In this document: positions 45,743 to 56,135 of the stretch, in pieces | Numbering within the stretch: the stretch's first letter is position 1 | How the letters are laid out: the number at the start of each line of letters is the position of its first letter | Origin: Mycoplasma wenyonii | Lineage (GTDB): Bacteria > Bacillota_I > Bacilli_A > Mycoplasmatales > Mycoplasmoidaceae | Direction: 5' to 3' | Length of the DNA: 64,000 nucleotides | Assembly: GCF_003265155.1 (NCBI RefSeq) | Contig: NZ_QKVO01000001.1 | Span: 79,501 to 143,500, forward strand | Position numbers and translations under genes: made by a program | The notes under the pieces: model-generated | The model's database searches: none | Told to the model about the DNA's origin: nothing | Seen by the model: the letters and a program-made list of their open reading frames with translations, nothing else

Positions 45743-46674
45743 ATTTCAGACTTAATGCTTTACAACGTAGCAGAATAGCTTATGGTTGTATAGTTGCTTT
45801 AGGATCAATTACTGCAGCTGGGATTGCGGAGATTGAAATTGAAGGAAAGGTATTTTCTAAGTGAATTGCATCTGTCAGCGAGACAATTCAAGCTGGGATG
45901 AGCCCCTCCTCTACGCAGCAACAAAGCAATCTGGTAACTTCAGAACATGTGTTTGCCCCATTTATTTCTGCTGGAACAGAGGTATCTAAAGTTGCTTTAA
46001 AAGTTTGACCATATGTAGAGGGATCTTTTCAAGCGATTTGAATGCTTAAAGATCAATGGCAACTTGTATTTAAAACAATTAAAGATTTCTTATTTAGCTT
46101 ATTTGATTCCAAGATATTCAATAGAATTTTTGAGAATCTTCATACAAAGATCTGAAATGTTCTGACTTTTGCTGTCGCGGGCGGGGATGGAAGAGATAGC
46201 TTTATAGCTTTGTTTGGAGAAGATAAGAAGGAAAGCACTCTTTTAGCGGCAAAACTCTTATTAGGACAATCAGTTTCTGGAATTAAAAACTTTAAAGTGG
46301 AACCCAATGTTTTCCATTATCTATTCTTAAGATGAATGGACAAGCCAAAAGAAATTACTAATAAATTCGATAGATTGTCTCAATATATAAAGAAATTAAC
46401 TGATAAGTTGAAGGGACCAAGTGGTTCTTCTGGCGGGGTTGGAGATAGCGCTGAAGCTGAATCCCCAGAACGTACCTATTTACTCAAAATACCTACAGTC
46501 AAAGAATATTTAGATATTGAGGAAGGTTGAAAAGAGTCTCTTTTCAATGTAATTTGAACAGGTGAGGTTTTGATGAAAATTAGAACAGGTACAGATGATT
46601 TTGTTGGAGCAAAAACATGAGCGACAATGTTTGGCGGTGTCTTAGGGAAATTAGGAAACGATCTAATTAAATAG
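45736..46674 (+). CDS. ~300-aa surface-type paralog B
   Basis: 312 aa from GTG 45736 (start chosen because TAG at 45718 closes the frame and the same start is conserved in paralog E). N-terminus FRLNALQRSRIAYGCIVAL plus GSITAAG is the hydrophobic segment. The family blocks recur: SLFDSKIFNRIFENLHTKIW, FAVAGGDGRDSFIALFGEDK, LLLGQSVSG, WMDKPKEITNKFDRLS, a Gly/Ser/Glu linker and KIPTVKEYLDIEEG. The tract lies outside the coding frame, in a leader. Confidence 0.78.
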
Positions 46675-46725
46675 ATAAAAATTAAGTTTTCAGGATTTAG
46701 TTACTGATAAGAATTATGTTCTGGC

Positions 46726-46733
46726 GGGGGGGG
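46726..46733 (+). repeat. poly-G (8) tract upstream of paralog C
   Basis: Context CTGGC-G8-CATGAATGG. It lies in a leader frame (ATG 46716) that ends at TAA 46746-46748, 10 nt before the paralog C TTG; seven or ten G would move that stop to the TAA 3 nt before the TTG. Confidence 0.9.
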
Positions 46734-46758
46734 CATGAATGGCAATAAGCTTTAAGAC

Positions 46759-47637
46759 TTGAATTATCTTGGTCAATTATTTTTAAGAAAAAGTACTATA
46801 GGTTATGGCTGTCTAGTTCTTTTAGGTTCAGTTTCAGTGGCTGGAGTAGCAGAACTGGAATTAAAACATCAAATCTTTTCTAAGTGAGTTGGGAATTTCA
46901 CAAAAGGAATTAGAGAAGGCATTTCTTCAAGCAGTAGTCCCACTACTTCTCAGGGTCAAGCAATTACTGCTACACAAGTATTTGGGCCTTTTGTTATTGC
47001 CGGTGAAGCAGTAGCGGGTGCGGCACAAACAGTCTGACCTTTTATCAAAGGAACCTATGATATTCTCAAAACCCTCAAGACAAATACTGCTGATTGATGG
47101 AAAGGCATTAAGTCTTTTTTTACAAGTTTGATGGAACCAGAAATATTTAAGAGGATCTTTGAGAATATTCATCAAAAGATTTGAAACATTCTGGTTTTTG
47201 TTGTTGAGGGCAAGAAAGAAGCAGGCACTTTTATAGGTTTATTTGGCGGAGATAAAAAAGACAAAACCCTGTTGATGGGAAAGCTTTTATTAGGACAAGA
47301 AATTCCTAATGCTAAAAATTTCAAGGTAAAGCCTAATGTATTTCACCATTTATTCTCGAAATGAATGGATAAACCGAAAGAAATTGCTGAGAAAATTGAT
47401 CGACTACTATCTAAATCTATTGATACATTAACTGAAAAATTGAAAAGTCAACAAGATTCTTCCGGTCATGTTTATCTATTAGATATTCCAACAGTAGATG
47501 CCTATTTAAAAACTAGAAAAGGTTGACATGAAAATATTTTTACTGATATTTGAAAGCGAAAGATTCACGAGAAAATTACAACCGGCAAAGATGATTCAAC
47601 ACAAGCCGAAAAATGAATAGAAAATTTAGGTAAGTAA
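46759..47637 (+). CDS. ~300-aa surface-type paralog C
   Basis: 292 aa from TTG 46759; the MNYLGQLFLRKSTIGYGCL start matches paralog D (MNYIGQLFGRKSVIGYGCL), which supports the start. Hydrophobic GYGCLVLLGSVSVAGVAELE, then FGPFVIAGEAVAG, SLMEPEIFKRIFENIHQKIW, LFGGDKKDKTLLMGKLLLGQ, WMDKPKEIAEKIDRL and DIPTVDAYL. The usual FAVAGGxGRDxF block is changed to FVVEGKKEAGTF. Last plus-strand member of the A-B-C tandem array. Confidence 0.78.
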
Positions 47638-47673
47638 CGGGAATCTAATTAAAAATTAATTCAAACTGATTAA

Positions 47674-48219
47674 ATGTTTCTTTCTGAATTAGTTGAATAT
47701 CAAAAGAAGTTAGATACAAAAGTATTTGAGTTACAAAAACCTAATCTAGATGATTATCACTTACTACTAGCAAGAAAAACAGCCTTAATTTCTGAGTACT
47801 TTGAGTTTTTAAATGAAACTAAGTTATTTAAGTATTGAACCAATAAAGAAATAGAGTTAGAGAAACTTTATGAAGAATTTATAGATATAGTTCATTTCAC
47901 CCTATCTCTTTTATATGTATATGAGCTAGAAGATAAATTAGGACCTAAATATAGTTTGGGAGTTAGTTCCTCTGAAAATAAAGAAAACCTATTTGTTAAA
48001 GCTAGAACGGACAGTAGATTAAAAATTGAACTCTTGAATACCAACTATAGCTGAATGAGAGAGATTTATTTAGCAATAGAAAAAGATAATTTTGCTGAAT
48101 GGTTAGGTTGACTTTCACAAATAAGTATTTGATTGGCTTTAACAGGAGAAGAGATTAAAGAAAGATATTTGTTAAAGTGAAAGACTAATTTTGAGAGATT
48201 AGGAGTGAAAGTTAATTAA
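47674..48219 (+). CDS. dimeric dUTPase-like all-alpha NTP pyrophosphohydrolase
   Basis: 181 aa. TKLFKYWTNKEIELEKLYEE followed by FIDIVHFTLSLLY carries the ExxEE...D pattern that binds magnesium in the all-alpha (MazG/dimeric dUTPase) superfamily, with later polar helices NYSWMREIYL. In mollicutes such proteins are thought to act as dUTPases, keeping uracil out of DNA. Starts 36 nt after paralog C, convergent with rplT by a 10-nt gap. Confidence 0.65.
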
Positions 48220-48229
48220 GGAACCTTTA

Positions 48230-48589
48230 TTAATTAGACTGTTGGGCTTTTACGCTAGTATCAACTATCTTCTTAAATTCATTTGGATTATGTATTGCAA
48301 GTTCAGACAATACCTTTCTATTTAGCACAAAACCTGATTTTTGTAGTAAATTAATTGCTTTAGAGTAAGTTAGACCTAATTCCCTAAAAGCAGCATTTAA
48401 TCTAGTAATTCACAATCTTCTAAAGTCTCTTTTTCTATTTTTTCTATCTCTATAGGCATATTGATCTGCTTTAAATACTGATTGTTGAGCAACTTTATAT
48501 CCTGCATGTCTATGGCCTCAGTAACCAGAAGCTCTTGCTAATACCTTTTTCCTTCTATTTCTAGTACTTACACTATTAATCGCTCGCAT
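48230..48589 (-). CDS. rplT: ribosomal protein L20
   Basis: 119 aa, basic: [20 protein letters not shown] at the N-terminus, [20 protein letters not shown] (with TGA-Trp) and [14 protein letters not shown]. It binds 23S rRNA early in 50S assembly. 7 nt downstream of rpmI, the usual order; infC, normally first in this operon, is not present upstream. Confidence 0.95.
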
Positions 48590-48596
48590 GATTTAA

Positions 48597-48812
48597 CTAT
48601 CTCTTTCCTTGAAGTAAATGAGCAGTTATTTTGTATTGTGCGTCATTAAACAATGCACTTTTTCTTAGTTGTCTTTTTCTTTTTGTAGTTTTTGCTGAAG
48701 CGCAGTGAGATCTATGAGATCTTTTTCTCTTTATAGCCCCAGATCCTAAAACAACCACTCTTTTTGAAAGAGATTTCTTAGTTTTATGTTTAATCTTCTT
48801 AAGTTTGGACAC
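48597..48812 (-). CDS. rpmI: ribosomal protein L35
   Basis: 71 aa, GTG start. KLKKIKHKTKKSLSKR, GSGAIKRKRSHRSH and TKRKRQLRKSALFN match L35. Followed by rplT. Divergent from the membrane gene at 48907, with about 95 nt between. Confidence 0.92.
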   Translation of the reverse strand: MSKLKKIKHKTKKSLSKRVVVLGSGAIKRKRSHRSHCASAKTTKRKRQLRKSALFNDAQYKITAHLLQGKR

Positions 48813-48906
48813 AAGATTTTAAAGACAATCCTATCCTATTTTATTTTCTGAAGAACTTACCATTTTAAGTAATTGGGTGATTTGTTAAACAACTATTTTC
48901 TCGTAG

Positions 48907-50238
48907 TTGTTTAATTACAACCTTGAAAATGTTCAGCCTTCTTTATTTGTCCCGCAACCAGAACCTTTAAGAAGAAAAGAAAAAACTAACTCTAATCCTC
49001 TTAGAGCTTTTTCAAAACTCTATCAACTAAATAAGAAGTATTTCCTCAATATTTGGGGAATACTTTTCTTAATAACCGTATTTCTAAATCTTTATTTCTT
49101 GCAGCCTATAGATTGAAATAAGTTTCATTCTGTATTTTTCCAGAATAAACAAAAAGGGAATTCAGCCCTTACAGGAGTAATAGTATTTGGTTCACTCTTC
49201 TTTCTTATTAATGACCTATTCTTGGCTAAATGAGCTTTTTCTATCTATATTCCCAAAAACAAAAGATTAAAGGAAAAGATTTCAAAGATAGAGTGGCTCA
49301 AACTTCTCTCCGTTACTTTCTTTATTAGATCCATTACTCCTTTCTCAATAGGCTCAGAACCTTACATTATTTTCTGACTAAAAAAAAGAGGAGTTTCCTT
49401 AAGACAATCTTCTGCAATAGTCTCTAGCCTAACTATTAGTTGGTTTTTGGCTCAAGGGATAATAACTTGACCTTCCTTTATCGCCCTTCAAATGAATCAC
49501 AATTTAGTCTCACCTACAAGAGTAGACTCTAAATATTCTTGAGCAATTGTTATTGGTCTTATTGTGGATGTTGTATCTACCTTATTTGTATTTACTATTA
49601 GTTACTGTCAGTGAGTTCACTATGCCTTTGGGTTAATAAAGCTGAAGTTAAATTACTTCTTCAAGTTCAAGAATGTAGTAGTACTCTCTAAAGCAGAACT
49701 GAAGCACAAATATCTGGATAATAAAAGCTTTCAAAGAGACTTTAAGAGAGTCTTCTTTAATGTAACTACTATTAGAGCTTTACTGGTATTTACAGCCCAG
49801 AACCTACTCAATTATGCTTTGTATGCATTGTTAGCTATTGTCATAATAGATGATCAGAATTTCATCAATAGCTTTCACATTATTAATATCTCTACAACTT
49901 CTAATAATTTCTTACCTACCCCAGGTTCAGAGGGTTCAATTCAATTCACCATTGAAAAAATGAATTCATTGGTAAGTCCAGAGGTTAATGGTGTGACTGC
50001 AAAGACATCAAATAGTGATAATAGTAATTCACTGAAGGGTGTGATCTTTCTTTGAAGATGGTTTCAAAAATATAAACCTTTCTTGTGTAGTGTGGCCTTC
50101 CTAGTTGTTTATTTTGTAGTAGTTAAATGTAGACTTGCCATCTTTAACAAGAGACTTAAAGAGATAAATCGTTACAAGAATATTTCTCCAGAACTAGCCT
50201 CTTGATATACTGTCAACGCCCCTTTAACTCTGCCTTAG
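48907..50238 (+). CDS. flippase-like membrane protein (UPF0104/LPG synthase TM family)
   Basis: 443 aa with about seven or eight transmembrane segments. TPFSIGSEPYIIFWLKKRGV and the later LPTPGSEGSIQF are the G-x-EP-Y and P-x-PG-x-x-G-x-x-E signatures of the lysylphosphatidylglycerol-synthase transmembrane family. Start TTG 48907. Probably moves or modifies a lipid or glycolipid precursor. Its 3' end overlaps the convergent sigma-factor gene by 83 nt, an unusually long overlap. Confidence 0.72.
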
Positions 50239-50773
50239 AAATACCTATCTGTTCACATATTTCTTGATTACTCAATTCATTTGCTTTTAGTTTTCAAATA
50301 GCAGAATAGAGTCTATTTTTAGTCTCTAGGAATTGACTTATTTCTTCTGATTTTTGTTTTATTTCTAAGTCAATACAAATATCAAGAGAGTTTTTGATTC
50401 TCTTCTTATTGTGTTCTAGGTATCATTTCTTTTCTATTTTGGGAATACATTGTCAGTTAAAGGTGTTCTTTATCTCATTTAGAGTTTCAAATCTAATGAG
50501 TTGATATAGATAGTTCTTGAAAGATAAAACTCCTGTAGTGCTTTCTAGATCGTAATTATTAACTGCTTTCCAAAAAGCTAAGAAGACAAAGCTCTCTACT
50601 TCATCTAAATACCAATTAATTAAGTTGGAATAGATTCTGTTATTAAGAAAAGTAGTAGCATACTTGCAAGAGTTTTTAAAGAATTTATCTAGTAGTAGAT
50701 TAAATGCTTCTTGATCTTGATGCTTTTGAACTTTTTCTATGCAAGCTCTAACTAGTTGTGTTTCAGAAAGCAT
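50156..50773 (-). CDS. alternative sigma-70-family factor
   Basis: 205 aa. The N-terminal half (VRACIEKVQKHQDQEAFNLL, LDEVESFVFLAFWKAVNNYD, FKNYLYQLIRFETLNEIK) has the region 2 layout, and the C-terminal ANELSNQEICEQIGISKAEL with KGRWQYIKRL is a region 4 helix-turn-helix. It is too small to be RpoD. In M. genitalium a small sigma-like regulator activates recombination genes; this protein could play a similar part here. It lies just after secA (84 nt, different start) on the minus strand. Confidence 0.65.
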
Positions 50774-50856
50774 TGCCTTCTTCGTTAATGTATAGAGGCA
50801 TTATATGTGCAAAATGAGCATTTTTTGTCTTGAAAAAGTCCATAAAAAGTCTTAAA

Positions 50857-53238
50857 TTATTCCGTAATTTTTCTTAGTTTTTGCAAAAACTCAATGATCT
50901 CTGGTTTACAACTCTGAGAATTTAAGAGAAAAACTTCTCTAATAATTCCACATCTACAGTTTTTTTGGAAGTCAATAAAGATCTCTTCCATCTTTTCAAT
51001 AAATATGTTGAGTGGGGATTTTTGTTCCATTGACTGTAGATTAATAGTGGTTCTTATCTTTTCTGAGTCATCCAAATGTTTCTCTCAGAATAAATCTATT
51101 TGTTCAATCATGATTTCCTTCAATAAGCCATTGAGGTCAATGTTTACTAACTTAGCTCTTTTTAGATCCCAAAAGTAAAAGAAAACCTTTTTAAGAAGTT
51201 CTTCTTGTTCTGCAGGTTTCTTGTTTTTGAAGTCAGATTCAACAAATAAGTTTTCAATCTCAAAGAAATAGGTGTTTAGGATATAGGCAAGATCTGCTGG
51301 CCTATTGGATTTTTCTTGTAATTGACTCAGGAAATCAGTCATTCAACTATTAATTTGTCTTTCAATCATGTTGAGAAAGACTTTTTCATTTTCTTCACCA
51401 AAGAGAATGAATTTTCTTTGGTTGTAGATAATGTCTTGTTGAATAGAAAGTACCTCACTGTATTCAATCAAGTTCTTTCTATTGTCAAAAGAAGAATATT
51501 GAATTCTTTTTTGCAGAGAGTTAATAGTTCTAGATAGGAAAGAGCTTTCAAAGTGTTCTTCCTTGATTTTTTTCGAGAGTTTCTCAAATTTGTCGGCACC
51601 AAACCTCTTAAATATAGTGTCTTCCAGAGAGATGAAGAAGACAGTTTTTCCTGGGTCTCCTTGTCTTCCTGATCTCCCTCTTAGTTGGTCATCTACTCTT
51701 TTAGATTCATTCTTCTCACAGGCAATAACATAGAGCCCTCCTAGCTCAACAACTTCAGGAGAGATCTTGATATCAACTCCTCTACCTGCAATATTGGTTG
51801 CAATAGTAACTGCATATTTCTGTCCTGCTCTTGCAATAATTTCTGCCTCCTTGTAGTGATTTCTTGCATTGAGGATCTCACAAGGAATCCCTTCTTTGAG
51901 TAGTAAAGAGTAGATATATTCAGATTCATCAACTGAGCTAGTTCCAACTAATAGAGGCTGGCCCTTAAGATAGTGGTGTTTGATTTCAGAGATAATTGCC
52001 TTAGTTTTAGCAACTTTGTCTCTAAAGATCATGTCAGGCAAGTCAACTCTCCTAGTTTTTCTGTAGGTAGGGAGCTGAACCACAATCATGTTGTAGGTTT
52101 CAGAGAACTCTTTAGCCTCAGCAAATCCTGTACCAGATAAAGCAGCTATTTTTTTGTATTTACGGAAGAAGGTTTGATAGGTAATCTTGGCCGAGACCTT
52201 GCTTTCATGTTCAATATCTAGATATTCTTTAGCTTGTAAGGCTTGTTGCAACCCATAGCTATAGCTTCTATCAGACAGTATTCTTCCTGTTCATTGGTCA
52301 ATTAACTTAATACTGTCTTCGTGAACAATGTATTCTCTACCATTCTGTAGCACAAAGTTTGCGCAAAGGGAATTATGTATCTTATTGATAATGATTGAGT
52401 TTTCCAGAGAGTAAAGACTCTCTAATTGGAGAGAATGCTCTAGTTTCCTAATCCCTCTGCTGTTTAATATGACTGTTTTGCTCTCTCAGTCAATTTTGTA
52501 GTCCAGCTCATCAAGTTGTTTAACAGCTATATCTATCTCTACATATTCCCTATGGTCACTTCTAACAGGCTTGGAGATGATAAGAGGGGTTCCAGCCTCA
52601 TCGATTAAGACAGAATCTCCTTCATCTATGATGGCATAGTTAAGCTCAGGAAGAACTATCTCACTAGGATTCTTGGCCATATTATCCCTTAGATAGTCAA
52701 AAACCAACTCTGAGTTAGTTGTATAGGTGACATCACACTTAAACATTTCTCTTTTAAGGTATTTAGTGAGAGTAGTGCTATTGAAGCCTACTGAGAGACC
52801 TAGAAAATTAAGAGTTTTTCTGCAGAACTCTGCATCTCTCTTAACTAGATACTCATTAACAGTTACTATATGTAGTCCTTTTTTGGTTAGAGCCAGCAAG
52901 TAAGCAGCTAAGACAATAACTAGAGTTTTTCCTTCTCCAGTCTTCATCTCCGCAAAGTTACCTTCATAAATTATTAGTGCCCCTAATAATTGAGTTCTAA
53001 ATGCGAATAAGTTATGGGTTCTATAGGCCGCCTCTCTAACTACAGCCAAAGCTTCAGGTACTAGATCTGAGAGAGATTCTCCTAACTCTAGTCTTCTAAG
53101 AAAATACCTAGTTTTTAGCTTTAGTTGCTCATCCTCAAGACTTCTTAGTTCAGCAGAAAATCCTTCTATTTGTAGTACTGTGGCATTTAATCTAGAGAGA
53201 ATAGATTCTGAGGGACTTAATAGAGTCTTTATTCCCAC
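50857..53238 (-). CDS. secA: SecA, preprotein translocase ATPase
   Basis: 793 aa, one frame with UGA-Trp. AEMKTGEGKTLV (Walker A), VTVNEYLVKRDAE, YAIIDEGDSVLIDEA (Walker B, DEGD rather than DEAD), VATNIAGRGVDIK and QLRGRSGRQGDPG are conserved. The N-terminal GIKTLLSPSE start is at ATG 53238. The C-terminal zinc tail is absent, as is common in mollicutes. It drives secretion of the surface proteins that flank it on both sides. Confidence 0.96.
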
Positions 53239-53368
53239 TATGTGTTAAAGTCTTGTTAGTTAAATGTGGCCTTATAAGAAAGTTAAAAACCTAGAAAATT
53301 AGCTAATTTTATTTTCGTTTAATAGACTGACTCTTTCTTTTACTTAGTTAAGTTAAGAAATAGATCTA

Positions 53369-54034
53369 TTACTTAGTTAGACTGTCTGGATGGAAATTGA
53401 ATGGTTGTCATACTTCTCTTCCTGAACGGTTTTGTCCTCCATGTTCTTTAAGTGTTCATTGACAAGTTAAAGGTCGTTTTCCACTATTGTGTTCTAGAGG
53501 GACACTGGTATTTTGACAAATAGATTCAAGCTTTAATTCTCTGTTAAGTCAACTACTTCAAAATCAAATGGAGGAGTGATCAACCGATATATCTTTTAGA
53601 GTAATTTCTTGATTATTTGAGCGCTTTAAGGTAATAGTTGATTTTGTGTTTCATTCTCTTTTACCTTTTAAAGAAACAATCTTTTCTGTAAGGGTTGGGT
53701 CTTTAGTTGAATTGTAGTAATAGAAAACAAGATTTGAGTTACTTGTTTTATTTATGCAGGCCAATAAACGTTCTTTGGAGTTGAAATCTAGCACAGAATA
53801 ACACTTCTTTACTTCTTTTAAGTTCTGTACTGACTCTTGTTCTTGAGTAACGTGAGAGATTTGAGAATTTGTTCCAGAAGCTACTCCAGCATTAGTAACT
53901 CTCCCTAAATTACCTTTTGCGTTGTCTTGATTATTTTGCCCCCCCCAGCTAAACAGTGAATTACCAAAAGTTGCTAAAGAAGTTAGACCAATACCTCCAA
54001 AAACAGCTAATTTAGCTACTAGGGAATTTATCAA
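53369..54034 (-). CDS. secreted or anchored ~220-aa protein (in frame at poly-G)
   Basis: 221 aa, TTG start. MINSLVAKLAVFGGIGLTSL is a hydrophobic anchor; the frame then crosses eight G (53946-53939) in phase, encoding SWGGQ. A Gln/Asn/Ser linker follows, then CYSVLDFNSKERLLACINKT, a two-Cys block also seen in the genes at 57247 and 37221, then more Cys in the C-terminal third. Current state ON. Function unknown; likely surface exposed. Confidence 0.75.
53939..53946 (-). repeat. poly-G (8) tract, in-frame
   Basis: Context CT-G8-CAAAAT in the reading direction, just after the anchor of the gene at 53369. Any single-base change would truncate the protein. Confidence 0.92.
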
Positions 54035-54185
54035 TTTATTAAGTCGTTATTTAAAAACCAGAGAATGTTATCTCTGTTTGTTATAGGAAGTTTAATGCTT
54101 TATTTTAGGGAATATTCCGATTAAAATCCCTTAAAAGTAGTTATTTAGTACCTTAAGCCTTTTTAGAAATAAACTCTAACTTTAA

Positions 54186-54818
54186 ATGTTTGGACCTAAG
54201 TTAATTATTTTATTGGGGGGAATTGTTGCACTAGGGGCAGGGGTTCCTTTGGCTGTACTTTTAGGAGAGGAAAAGATTGCTCTTCATTCAGAGAATTCAA
54301 TTTATAAAAGATGAGTAAGTCCTAAGGGCCCTGTATTAGATTGTTATGACTGAGAAAGACATTATCAAGTATTCTTAGATTTTTCCGGCGGGGGCACAGG
54401 TAAAGAGAGTGATGTCCCTATTTTAAAGATAGCTGTTCTTAGAGATATAAGAGAAGGCAATAGAAGAATTAATACTTCAAAAGAAGGTAAGTGATCTAAA
54501 TGAAGAATTACTAATCTATCTCCTAAGCATAAAGGAGTATATATGGAAACTCCTCCAGCAGGTCACGACGATTGAGGAGAACGACAGTGAGCTGAACAAG
54601 TAACATGCCATTCAACTCAGCTTGAATGAACTAATCCAGAACAAGATAAATGAGTAGATGGCAAGGACATTAAATTATCACTTTCTGGAGAAAACTGCAA
54701 GGTAGAGATCGGAAAAGAAGGGAGAAAGGATTGCAATATTGATATGTCTGTGGCAGGAGACACTCTTAGATGAAAAGAAGGGTTTAAACCTCAAGCGCAC
54801 TTTAGAGCTATTTCTTAG
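54186..54818 (+). CDS. secreted or anchored ~210-aa protein
   Basis: 210 aa. MFGPKLIILLGGIVALGAGV resembles the N-terminus of the gene at 58610 (LISLICGAGIGLGGGIPLAI), indicating common descent. A six-G run (54215-54220) codes for part of LLGGI. The body is polar and Trp-rich, with four Cys. Divergent from the gene at 53369, with a 151-nt shared promoter region. Function unknown. Confidence 0.7.
54215..54220 (+). repeat. poly-G (6) tract, in-frame
   Basis: Context ATT-G6-AATT. Shortest of the tracts and inside the N-terminal hydrophobic segment of the gene at 54186. Confidence 0.8.
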
Positions 54819-54850
54819 AAGTTAAGTTTTTAGAAACTAGTTAGATTTAC

Positions 54851-55030
54851 TTATTTTTCACAAGAGGAGGCGCAAGAAGAACAACCATTTTGTTGTTGTG
54901 TTTTACAACAGCAATCTTGGCTTTGAGAGCTTGTTGTTCCATTATTTTGCTTAATTGCATAGTGATATATGGCTAAACCACCGGGCATTGAGATAGTTAT
55001 AAGGCCAAAAATCCAATTAAAGTTTCCCAT
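54851..55030 (-). CDS. small anchored Cys-rich protein
   Basis: 59 aa, ATG start. The N-terminal half is hydrophobic (WIFGLITISMPGGLAIYHYA); the C-terminal half ends CCCKTQQQNGCSSCASSCEK, with seven Cys in 20 residues and CxxC spacing. It recalls the soluble Cys/His-rich protein at 2733 but has a membrane anchor and no His cluster. Possible metal ligand or disulfide-rich surface tail. No family recognised. Confidence 0.6.
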   Translation of the reverse strand: MGNFNWIFGLITISMPGGLAIYHYAIKQNNGTTSSQSQDCCCKTQQQNGCSSCASSCEK

Positions 55031-55116
55031 AGTTAATTAAGTAATTAGTTTCTTGAAATCTCTCCCCAAGTAAATCTAATGTTTAGTTAATTATTGAAAA
55101 AGATAAGATGTTGCGA

Positions 55117-56025
55117 CTAAGTAGTAAACAAATATCCAAGAGTTGATATTCAAGTTTTAGAACCACCCGTTACATCCACTCCCGTTTTGATTTTGGTCAT
55201 AACCTCTGTAGCTCACATTAGTTCAAATACTGTTTCTTTTCAACCACTTTCCACATCTATATAGTCTCTTACAGTCGGGATTCCTAGCTCATAAACATAT
55301 GCTCCGTTTGAGTCAGATGAATCTGATGAAGATGTTTCAGCCCCTTTATTTAGTTGTTCAGTAAATTTTTCTATTTTCTTTGTTAATTTTTCAAATTTCT
55401 CAGTTACTTTTGTTGGTTCAGTAAACCACCTCATCAAGATATAGGGAAATACTTCTGGCTTAGCCCTAAACTTTTTGTTTTTTTCCAAGTGAGAACCAAA
55501 TAGAAATGTTAAGCCTGACAAAGTACTCTTTTTATTGGATTCACCGAAGAGTCCAAAGAATTTAGATCTTCCATCTCCTCCCGCTACAGCAAATGAAAGA
55601 GTTTTTCAAATCTTTAGATGAAGATCCTTAAATAACTCTTTATATATTTGTGGTTTTATGAGAGATGAAACCAAAGATTTTATTTGAGCTCATAAAGTTT
55701 CTCAACTCTTAAAAAGAGTAGGTAAAGCCACAACACCCATAGTAATGTAAGGTCAGACTGTGGTAGCTGCCTCAGCAACCGCTTTTCCTGCAACTGTAAA
55801 AGGATGAAATACTTGGTCTGCTGTAACTGTCTGCACTGCGGAGGCAGAACTACTGCTTGACATACCATCTTGAATTCCTTGTATAGTTTGTTTAATCCAC
55901 TTAGAAAATGTTTGATTAGTAATTTCAACTTCTGCTACCCCAGCAGTTGCAACAGATCCCAGTAATACTAAACACCCATAACCAATAACACTTTTCCTCC
56001 CAAATAGCTGTCCAATATAGTTCAA
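55117..56025 (-). CDS. ~300-aa surface-type paralog D
   Basis: 302 aa, TTG start (MNYIGQLFGRKSVIGYGCL, matching paralog C). Family blocks: FHPFTVAGKAVAEAATTVW, LIKPQIYKELFKDLHLKIW, FAVAGGDGRSKFFGLFGE, WFTEPTKVTEKFEKLTKK, an acidic Ser-rich linker and GIPTVRDYIDVESG. Inverted relative to A-C, so the family flanks the 47.7-54.8 kb island on both sides. Confidence 0.78.
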
Positions 56026-56050
56026 CTTAAAGAGTTTTTAGTGATGAATG

Positions 56051-56059
56051 CCCCCCCCC
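56051..56059 (-). repeat. poly-G (9) tract upstream of paralog D
   Basis: Context TTGC-G9-CATTC, 26 nt before the TTG of paralog D, inside a leader frame (ATG-TAC-TTG). With nine the leader reads through past the start; with eight it stops at TAA one base before the TTG; with ten it stops 12 nt before it. The only tract of nine. Confidence 0.9.
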
Positions 56060-56135
56060 GCAAGTACATATTGTTTATTTGTTAATTAATTAACTTTTAA
56101 TTTGTTGTTTTTCTGTGAACTGGTTTTTTATTGAA

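Noticed and set aside
46927..47175. 82-codon minus-strand frame within paralog C
   Set aside because: Lies fully antisense to a paralog whose sequence aligns with four others.
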